A model generated the notes under the pieces. The model was not told the origin of the DNA, made no database searches, and worked only from the letters and a program-made list of their open reading frames with translations. This document shows, piece after piece, positions 1 through 4,857 of a DNA stretch of 7,283 bases (its first letter is position 1; every line of letters starts with the position of its first letter). This DNA is from a bacterium (lineage in GTDB: Bacteria > Latescibacterota > UBA2968). The translations under genes were made by a program, and so were the position numbers. The stretch spans positions 1 to 7,283 of the forward strand of contig JAPUJS010000501.1 in the NCBI GenBank assembly GCA_027296045.1, written 5' to 3'.

Positions 1-17
1 CGCGGCGGTTTTTTTTA
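1..17 (+). terminator. Partial rho-independent terminator cut by window edge
   Basis: The window opens with a GC-only stretch (cgcggcgg, 1-8) followed at once by eight T residues (9-16). This is what the right arm and U-tract of an intrinsic terminator look like; the left arm would lie outside the window. It would end an upstream + strand gene and separate it from the gene at 76. The hairpin cannot be confirmed without the missing arm. Confidence 0.45.
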
Positions 18-21
18 TTTA

Positions 22-41
22 GAACGGAGATCTATTTGAAG
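22..41 (+). repeat. Copy of a translation-start-like sequence shared with the GH113 leader
   Basis: Bases 23-40 (GAACGGAG, ATCTATT, TGAA, with one base overlapping at each side) nearly match the minus-strand sequence at 2183-2162, which carries the GH113 ribosome binding site and TTG start. The two differ only by one extra G and one extra T. Here GGAG (26-29) also precedes a TTG (36) by six bases. That TTG opens a 65-codon frame overlapping the 76-975 gene out of frame, which I do not regard as a gene. The match may be chance, a shared leader, or the trace of a copied segment. Confidence 0.3.
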
Positions 42-75
42 CGTCCGAAAATAAACACATCTAAGGAGGGACTCC

Positions 76-975
76 ATGAAACCATTGCTCACCTGCTTCA
101 TCCTGTGCCTGATCGCTGCCCACCTCCACGCCGAACCGGCCAACCCCGCCAACCAGGAAGCGTTCAAAAAATATTGGTACAGCGGCCTGGCCGAACTCAC
201 CCGCTACGAGCTCCAACAAAATCGCTACAATGAAACACGCCCCGGAAATGCAGTGCTCATCTTTGTCACCGAAGATTTTCTCACCGACAAACACGTCAAA
301 CACGAGTTCGGAGACGACCCTTCCGAATCGACCCTCAAACTCAACTTCACCCGGGAATTCGTCACCGGGCTCTACCCCTATCATTTGATGACCTCGATCT
401 TCACCCCCATCAATCCCAAACGGCCACACACCTTCAAAGTCACCTCCTCCGCCCAGGAATGGTGCGGCCACACCTTCTTCCAGCTCAATCACCAGGACGG
501 ACAGTTTCAGGGCATCCTGAGGTCCTACTTTCAGCGGGAAGGCGATCAAAACTTCACGCTCAAAGACGCGCTTCTCGAAGACGAAATCTGGACCAAAATT
601 CGCCTCACCCCCGATCACCTGCCCACAGGCGAAATCGAAATCATCCCGGGCGCGCAATATCTACGGTTCACCCACCGCCCCGTCGCCGTTCAATCTGCCA
701 CAGCCACTTTGAAAACCAAAACCGATCCCGAATTATCCTCCAAAAAATTAAACATCTACCACATCGAGTATAAAGACATGCCTCGAACCCTGTCCATCAC
801 CTTTGAAGCCCCCTTCCCACACCTCATTGTCGCCTGGGAAGAATCCTACGCCCAGCGCCGCAATAAAAACTGGGTCACCACCACCGCCCAAAAAACCCAC
901 ACCATACAACTGGATTATTGGCGTCGAAACGCCGTTGCCGATTCGGTCTACCGAACGCAACTCGGCCTGAAATAA
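76..975 (+). CDS. Exported protein of the family often mislabelled 'septum formation inhibitor Maf'
   Basis: This is a 299-residue protein of unknown function. Residues 1-19 form a Sec signal peptide: a Lys, then a hydrophobic core (LLTCFILCLIAAHL) and an A-x-A-like end (HLHA before EPANPAN). The mature protein is therefore probably periplasmic or outside the cell. The Cys residues in the core do not sit in a lipobox. Recognisable family blocks are FKKYWYSGLAEL (~30-41), YNETRPGNAVLIFVTEDF (~51-68), QEWCGHTFFQLN (~127-138), EGDQNF (155-160), EDEIWTKIRL..LPTGEIEIIP (~168-191) and YWRRNAVAD (~281-289). I recall such proteins mainly from Bacteroidota and relatives, where they are named after Maf. 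The true Maf fold is a cytoplasmic nucleotide pyrophosphatase with different motifs and no signal peptide, so that name should not be used. The start is well supported: GGAGG at 65-69 lies six bases before ATG. The gene stands alone between a possible upstream terminator and a clear downstream one. Confidence 0.85.
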   Translation: MKPLLTCFILCLIAAHLHAEPANPANQEAFKKYWYSGLAELTRYELQQNRYNETRPGNAVLIFVTEDFLTDKHVKHEFGDDPSESTLKLNFTREFVTGLYPYHLMTSIFTPINPKRPHTFKVTSSAQEWCGHTFFQLNHQDGQFQGILRSYFQREGDQNFTLKDALLEDEIWTKIRLTPDHLPTGEIEIIPGAQYLRFTHRPVAVQSATATLKTKTDPELSSKKLNIYHIEYKDMPRTLSITFEAPFPHLIVAWEESYAQRRNKNWVTTTAQKTHTIQLDYWRRNAVADSVYRTQLGLK

Positions 976-1001
976 CCCGACTCCATTCAGGCATATAAAG
1001 C

Positions 1002-1038
1002 AAAAACGCCGACCTTCTTTCCGGTCGGCGTTTTTTTT
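1002..1038. terminator. Bidirectional rho-independent terminator between convergent genes
   Basis: The stem is CGCCGACC (1007-1014) pairing perfectly with GGTCGGCG (1023-1030) around the 8-base loop TTCTTTCC. It is followed by eight Ts (1031-1038) on the + strand. Five As (1002-1006) stand on the other side, giving a U-tract for minus-strand transcripts and extending the stem by A-T pairs. It lies 26 bases after the stop of the + gene ending at 975 and between the 3' ends of the two convergent genes, so it can serve both. Confidence 0.93.
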
Positions 1039-1059
1039 AGACAAAATTTTTGAGAAACG

Positions 1060-1077
1060 CCACGGATGGATCCGTGG
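1060..1077 (-). terminator. Second hairpin just after the GH113 stop codon
   Basis: CCACGGA (1060-1066) pairs with TCCGTGG (1071-1077) around a 4-base TGGA loop. On the minus strand it begins 6 bases after the GH113 stop codon. The following minus-strand bases (CGTTTCTC) are only weakly T-rich, so termination here alone would be poor. It may instead protect the mRNA 3' end, or back up the stronger terminator at 1002-1038. Confidence 0.4.
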
Positions 1078-1083
1078 GAAAAA

Positions 1084-2166
1084 TCAATCCTGTGCATTTC
1101 TACCCTCTTGAAACCGTCTTCTTCGTTCTCGACGCCTTGCCTCCCAGGCCGCTTCATCAAACGTTATGGTAGGCACTTCTCCCTCCCACGCCTCGGCAAT
1201 AACGGTCATGATGTGGGGGGTTGCCAGCACAAAATTTCGCCCCACCGGCCTTGGATAGGGAAACCACTTCCACAACAGCACCCCCCTCACATGGGGCTCT
1301 CGTTCAATTGCATCCAGAGCCACCCGCATACACATCTCCTGAAGCGGTCGGGCATCCTCCCCATCGACCTGATAATTCCACGGCTCTTTTGCCGCCTTCC
1401 AGGATTGGTTATATCCCAACTCTGTAAACAAAATCTTTCGATCGTGCTGCTTCGAATACTCCCCCAAGCGATCCATCAATTCCCGCCACCCCTTCCGAAT
1501 ATCCCGCTCCGTGGGCCTCTCTTTATCGGACATCGGAAAATACGACTGAATCCCAATCACATCCAGCGCATCCCAAAACATCACCCGTTCAAAATCGGTC
1601 CAGTTGGCCCCATACGTCAGCGGCATATCCGTAATCGCCCGAATATCTGCAATCAGTTTTCGCCACTCGTCTTCATACTTCAGCGTCATATCCAGCTCTG
1701 TCCCAATGATAAATCCATCCGCATCCTTGCACGCCTCCACCAGCGTCAAAATCCAATATCGATACTCGCTCCAAAACTGCGCCCAGTGTTCCTCGGTATA
1801 AAACTCGATCTCACCCCGCCACTGAAACGTCGACCGCCAGTAGGCCAAATGTGGCTTGATCATAATTTTCAAGCCCAGTGCATGGGCCTCCCGAATGGGT
1901 CGCACCAGCTCGGCCGGTGGATTTTTTGGATCGAATTCCCAAAATACCACCGACCCATCTTCCCAGATTCGGGCATACGGATGCGTCGACACCCAGTTTG
2001 CCCCAACCGTTCGGATATCCTTCAACGTCGGCACAATCCCATCCCGCCCCCAGTCCTGTCCACTGCCATGGGTTGAAATCACAACACCGCGAACCGGCTC
2101 TTCCTCAGCCGCCACAGGGCATACACAAAGCAAACTGAGAAAGAGAAACACAGGCTTCCAATTCAA
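1084..2166 (-). CDS. Secreted GH113-like glycoside hydrolase (probable endo-beta-1,4-mannanase)
   Basis: This is a retaining TIM-barrel glycoside hydrolase resembling family GH113, whose best-known member is a beta-1,4-mannanase. Numbered from the TTG start it is 360 residues. A signal peptide (residues 1-20, MNWKPVFLFLSLLC to PVAA) marks export. Barrel motifs follow in family order: KIMIKPHL (~100-107), FIIGTELD (~152-159, Glu157 the likely acid/base), LTYGANWTDF (~183-192), FWDALDVIGIQSYFP (~197-211), ILFTELGYNQS (~245-255, Glu249 the likely nucleophile) and GVLLWKWFPYP (~295-305). The C-terminal tail is arginine-rich (EARRRERRRRF). An ATG six codons upstream (2184) is in frame but has no ribosome binding site. 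GGAGG lies seven bases before the TTG at 2166, and the TTG start gives a cleaner signal peptide. The gene converges on the 76-975 gene and is divergent from ogl. Mannan is the substrate by family analogy only; the family assignment is firmer than the substrate. Confidence 0.87.
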   Translation of the reverse strand: MNWKPVFLFLSLLCVCPVAAEEEPVRGVVISTHGSGQDWGRDGIVPTLKDIRTVGANWVSTHPYARIWEDGSVVFWEFDPKNPPAELVRPIREAHALGLKIMIKPHLAYWRSTFQWRGEIEFYTEEHWAQFWSEYRYWILTLVEACKDADGFIIGTELDMTLKYEDEWRKLIADIRAITDMPLTYGANWTDFERVMFWDALDVIGIQSYFPMSDKERPTERDIRKGWRELMDRLGEYSKQHDRKILFTELGYNQSWKAAKEPWNYQVDGEDARPLQEMCMRVALDAIEREPHVRGVLLWKWFPYPRPVGRNFVLATPHIMTVIAEAWEGEVPTITFDEAAWEARRRERRRRFQEGRNAQD

Positions 2167-2185
2167 AATAGATCCTCCGTTCATA

Positions 2186-2213
2186 ATTACAATTTACGGA
2201 ACGCACGCCTCAA
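2186..2213 (-). promoter_or_regulatory. Candidate sigma-70-type promoter for the GH113 gene
   Basis: On the minus strand, TTGAGG (2213-2208) and TGTAAT (2191-2186) are separated by 16 bases. They match the -35 and -10 consensus at four and five of six positions. Transcription would start near 2179, downstream of the in-frame ATG at 2184 but upstream of GGAGG and the TTG start. This agrees with choosing TTG. The boxes lie inside the sulfatase-like remnant. It is a single by-eye match and promoter consensus in this organism is unknown. Confidence 0.33.
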
Positions 2214-2349
2214 TCAAAACCCTAATTTGACCGCCGATCCGGACCACCAGGATATTCGCACGAAGCTCAGGGACCAACTTCTAAACCTGATCGTAATGCA
2301 GGACCATCCAAAAACCCGTCGCAATTTATTTGCGCTGGGGGTACATTGA
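2188..2349 (+). pseudogene. 3' remnant of a sulfatase gene (C-terminal ~53 codons)
   Basis: Frame 1 reads YNLRNARLNQNPNL, then TADPDHQDIRTKLRDQLLN, then LIVMQDHPKTRRNLFALGVH and a TGA stop (2347-2349). This matches the usual end of formylglycine-type sulfatases: a 'YdLrnDP.q..NLa.dP' block, a helix of the 'LR..LL' type, and a 'DHP...R' tail. No catalytic N-terminal part with the C-x-P-x-R motif precedes it; the minus-strand GH113 gene occupies that place. It appears to be a truncated leftover, not a short gene, as no start codon with a ribosome binding site lies in front. The left border is approximate. If it is a remnant, the deletion or insertion that brought GH113 here removed the rest. 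A conserved peptide of other origin is possible but less likely. Confidence 0.62.
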
Positions 2350-2562
2350 CCTACTCCCCCTGTCCCCCCTTCTGAAAGGGAAGGGGGGAACCACGGACAA
2401 AACACAGAAGTCCCGCACAAAAGGCCACCCCAACCCCGTCCTTCCACAACCGTTATCGAAACAGCAACATGCGTTTTTGCCCTGCACCGATTGTACCCGG
2501 AGCACATCGCCAGAATCTACTACAGGGCCCATTCGAAATTTTTTTGGAGGTATCACAACACC
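2350..2562. other. Intergenic leader of ogl with its ribosome binding site
   Basis: These 213 bases between the sulfatase-like stop and ogl contain no credible gene. The left part holds a GC-rich hairpin described separately. The middle is C-rich and shows no clear promoter. The right end carries seven or more Ts (2539-2545) and then GGAGG (2546-2550), twelve bases before the ogl ATG. That spacing is longer than usual, but no other start codon lies between. Any ogl promoter should be here, yet I could not identify one with confidence. Confidence 0.6.
2364..2388. repeat. GC-rich palindromic hairpin, possible dispersed repeat unit
   Basis: CCCCCCTTC (2364-2372) pairs perfectly with GAAGGGGGG (2380-2388) around a 7-base loop. 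Neither side has a T-tract, so it is a poor intrinsic terminator, although it lies 14 bases after the sulfatase-like stop. Short palindromes of the type CCCCCTTT...AAAGGGGG are scattered through intergenic DNA in many bacteria and produce familiar spurious peptides such as 'PLSPLLKGKGG', which one frame here encodes. I therefore suspect a member of such a repeat family. The flanking ctcccc run (2354-2360) may belong to the same unit. Confidence 0.5.
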
Positions 2563-3732
2563 ATGGGAAAAGGCAAAACTTATCGCGACCCCGAATTCAG
2601 CTACATCGACTCCTATTCCAACCGCACTATCCTGCGTCTGACCGACTATCTGGGCCACTCCAACCACTTCTACTTCACCGACCCCTGCTGGTTCAACCAC
2701 AACCGCTCCTTCGTTTTCACCTCCCAGAGAGAAAATGCCGGCAACCTCTTCCGCTATGACCTGGACGATGGCAATATCACCCAGATGACCGATCTTCAAA
2801 CCCGAAGCCGACCTGGCGGCTGTGCGAGCCAGGCCAACAACGCCATCTACTTCTGGCACGGCCACCAGCTCATCGAACTGGAAATCGACACCCTGAACGA
2901 ACGCGTCATCTATGAGCAAAAAGGCAACATGGCCCCCCGTGGTCGGGCCAACCCCACCGCCGACGGCAAATACCTCTGCACCCACCTCCAGGAAGACATT
3001 CCCGAGGAAGGCCCGAGCATTTCTTTTGCCTATTCCCGCTTTGTCGAGTTTTTCGAAAAAAAGCCCTTTTCCCAGATCGTCCGAATTGAAGTCGCCACCG
3101 GAAAAATCGACGTCATCCACGAAGACAACCGCTACTTAGGTCATATCAACACCTCACCCACCCTGCCCGACATCCTCACCTACTGCCACGAAGGCCCCTG
3201 GGCACGAATCGACCAGCGCATCTGGGGCCTCAACATCAAGAACGGCGACACCTGGAAAATTCGGGACCAGGAAGGCCAGAACATCCGGGTCGGTCACGAA
3301 TACTGGTTTGCAGATGGCGAGCACATTGGCTACCACGGCAGCCCCCGAGAAGGCCACGGCAACCACGTCTTTGGCCACATCAAATACGACACCACCGAGC
3401 ACACCGAAGTCAACTTCCCGTTCCACTCCACCCATTTCCACAGCCTCGACGAATCCATGATGGTCGGCGACGGCACCGCCGTGATGCGTCACAACGCCAA
3501 ACCCTTCATCCAGCTCTTCAAATGGAATGGCGAAGCATACATCGGCCCCAAAATCCTGTCCTATCACCGAAGCACTTTCAACGACCAGCACGCCCACTGC
3601 CACCCCCGATTCACACCCGATGGAAAGGCCGTGCTCTACGCCTCGGACCTGACCTCCTACTCCAACATGTATCTTGTCGAAATCGGTGATTTCGACAGCC
3701 TTCCAGATTTGACAGAAAACATGTCCGGATAA
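2563..3732 (+). CDS. ogl: Oligogalacturonate lyase, PL22 family
   Basis: This 389-residue enzyme cleaves (unsaturated) digalacturonate and short oligogalacturonides to 4-deoxy-5-keto-uronate monomers, which enter the KduI/KduD pathway of pectin catabolism. The protein has no signal peptide, fitting the usual cytoplasmic site. It has the family length and the seven-bladed beta-propeller layout with repeated blade motifs such as NRSFVFTSQREN..NLFRYDL (~47-67) and PTADGKYLCT (~131-140). Active-site residues known from the family are in place: His209 in CHEGPW (proposed base) and the Mn-site ligands His245 in GHEYW, Gln342, His345 and His347 in DQHAHCHPRFTPDG. The start at 2563 matches where homologues begin (MGKGKTYRDPEF). 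The open frame reaches back to a TTG at 2491, but that extension would contain the GGAGG site itself. The GH172 gene follows 21 bases later, probably in the same mRNA. Transport and Kdu genes are not in the window. Confidence 0.94.
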   Translation: MGKGKTYRDPEFSYIDSYSNRTILRLTDYLGHSNHFYFTDPCWFNHNRSFVFTSQRENAGNLFRYDLDDGNITQMTDLQTRSRPGGCASQANNAIYFWHGHQLIELEIDTLNERVIYEQKGNMAPRGRANPTADGKYLCTHLQEDIPEEGPSISFAYSRFVEFFEKKPFSQIVRIEVATGKIDVIHEDNRYLGHINTSPTLPDILTYCHEGPWARIDQRIWGLNIKNGDTWKIRDQEGQNIRVGHEYWFADGEHIGYHGSPREGHGNHVFGHIKYDTTEHTEVNFPFHSTHFHSLDESMMVGDGTAVMRHNAKPFIQLFKWNGEAYIGPKILSYHRSTFNDQHAHCHPRFTPDGKAVLYASDLTSYSNMYLVEIGDFDSLPDLTENMSG

Positions 3733-3753
3733 AAAACAGAAAAGGATCTGTCT

Positions 3754-4764
3754 GTGCTCAACCACTTACACACCAAAAAACGCTTCACCCGCCAGCGCGA
3801 AAGCAGTTGGGACCACACGGGTGCCAATCGGGATTCCGAACACATCCCGGCAGGCGAAACCCACATCCTACCCGAATTGAACGGCCCCGGCATCATCCGT
3901 CACATCTGGATGACCCTGGCAAGCCAGGATCCCGATTTTTATCGGACCATGCATCTCGTCTTCACCTTCGACGACCCCTCCAGTCCTCAGATCGACCTCC
4001 CGATTGCCGACTTCTTTCTCTTCGGCCACGGTGACCTATCCAACGTCAACAGCCTGCCCATCCAGGTCTCGCGCCAACCCCACCTGACCGACCCCCCCTA
4101 CCGGGGCGGGCTCAATTGCCTGTTCCCGATGCCCTTTGAACGCCGTGCTTCTCTATCCTTCAAAAACACTGGCACCGAAACTTGTGTCCTCTATTATTAT
4201 GTAGACTGGGAACAACATCCCGCCCTCGAAGCCCCCGTTTTGTACTTTCACGCCACCTTAAACGAAGAACAGACCCAACCGCCCGAAGGCCAGCCTGTTG
4301 TCGAACACGGCCGCTTAAGCATGGACTTAAAAAACCCGGGCTCGAAAGAAAACTACGTCTTCCTCAACATCGATGGCTACGAGGGCCACTACGTCGGCAC
4401 CGGGTTAAACATCGACTGCAAACCGGACTCCAAAGGCAAATGGTGGGAAGGCGACGACATGTTTGTCATCGACGGCGAACCCTGGCCCCCTCGTTTGCAC
4501 GGCACGGGCACCGAAGACTACTTTAACCTGGCCTGGGGCTTTCGCAAAGTCGAAAGCCGTCCGGAATATGGCATTACCGTGCTCGAAAAAGGCCCTGAAG
4601 ACCGCAACCAGATCGACGGCCGGTTCTCCCTCTACCGCTTTCACATCAACGACCCCATTCCCTTTGAACGCAGCCTGCTCGCCAGCATTGAACACGGCCA
4701 CGCCAACGACTGCGAAACCCATTACCGCTCCGTCGCCTACTGGTATGGGCGTCCCATTTCCTGA
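3754..4764 (+). CDS. DUF2961 / GH172 family glycoside hydrolase
   Basis: This 336-residue protein belongs to DUF2961, now glycoside hydrolase family GH172. Characterised members act on alpha-D-fructofuranosides or D-arabinofuranosides and form trimers or hexamers of double jelly-roll subunits. Visible family features are the N-terminal GPGIIRHIWMTL (~44-55), PIADFFLFGHG (~83-93), GGLNCLFPMPF (~118-128), GDDMFVIDGE (233-242), GTGTEDYFNLAWGF (~250-263) and the C-terminal SVAYWYGRP (~326-334). Glu232 in WWEGDD and Glu254 in GTGTEDYF are 22 residues apart and are the best catalytic candidates; exact mapping to published residues is not verified. No signal peptide is seen, so it is probably cytoplasmic. 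It starts at GTG (3754) with AAAGGA (3741-3746) seven bases upstream, 21 bases after ogl. The pairing suggests it trims a furanoside from pectin-derived oligomers, but the substrate is unknown. Confidence 0.88.
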   Translation: MLNHLHTKKRFTRQRESSWDHTGANRDSEHIPAGETHILPELNGPGIIRHIWMTLASQDPDFYRTMHLVFTFDDPSSPQIDLPIADFFLFGHGDLSNVNSLPIQVSRQPHLTDPPYRGGLNCLFPMPFERRASLSFKNTGTETCVLYYYVDWEQHPALEAPVLYFHATLNEEQTQPPEGQPVVEHGRLSMDLKNPGSKENYVFLNIDGYEGHYVGTGLNIDCKPDSKGKWWEGDDMFVIDGEPWPPRLHGTGTEDYFNLAWGFRKVESRPEYGITVLEKGPEDRNQIDGRFSLYRFHINDPIPFERSLLASIEHGHANDCETHYRSVAYWYGRPIS

Positions 4765-4779
4765 ATCCCGAGGTTTAGC

Positions 4780-4848
4780 ATGTCGCTCACACCCAAAGAA
4801 ATCCCGCTGTGGTCCGAAAGTGCCCCCGGCATCGAAGGATGCAAATAG
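4780..4848 (+). pseudogene. 5' remnant of an alpha/beta-hydrolase (acetyl-esterase-like) gene
   Basis: ATG at 4780 has its own ribosome binding site (GAGG at 4770-4773, six bases before) and opens 22 codons: MSLTPKEIPLWSESAP then GIEGCK, ending at TAG (4846-4848). The block IPLWSESAPG-IEG matches the very typical start of small carbohydrate acetyl-esterases of the alpha/beta-hydrolase fold ('IPLWPEGAPGA.G'). The catalytic Ser-His-Asp region is absent and the frame ends where the ribosome binding site of the next gene begins. It sits 15 bases after the GH172 stop, as a third operon gene would. I infer a gene whose body was deleted, leaving its start. Translation of the stub could still couple to the downstream gene. 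A random short frame is possible but unlikely given the motif and the site. Confidence 0.6.
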
Positions 4849-4857
4849 GAGTCCTTT

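Noticed and set aside
36..233. 65-codon frame from the TTG at 36, preceded by GGAG
   Set aside because: Despite a passable ribosome site, it overlaps the signal-peptide gene out of frame and its product is a Pro/Arg-rich peptide. Kept only as a sequence similarity to the GH113 start region.
1066..2076. Long + strand open frame (336 codons) opposite the GH113 gene
   Set aside because: It is antisense to a gene with clear family motifs. Its product is a Pro/His/Arg-rich peptide with no domain and no ribosome binding site, as expected from codon bias in the real gene.
2378..2388. G-run at 2378-2388 as a possible G-quadruplex
   Set aside because: It has only two G-tracts nearby on that strand, and the perfect palindrome with the C-run explains it better as a hairpin.
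2491..2519. TTGTAC (2491-2496) as a -35 box for ogl
   Set aside because: No acceptable -10 box lies 16-18 bases downstream; the candidate (aatcta) is a poor match.
2491..2562. Longer ogl start at the TTG at 2491
   Set aside because: The extension would place GGAGG inside the coding region and adds residues not seen at the start of PL22 proteins.
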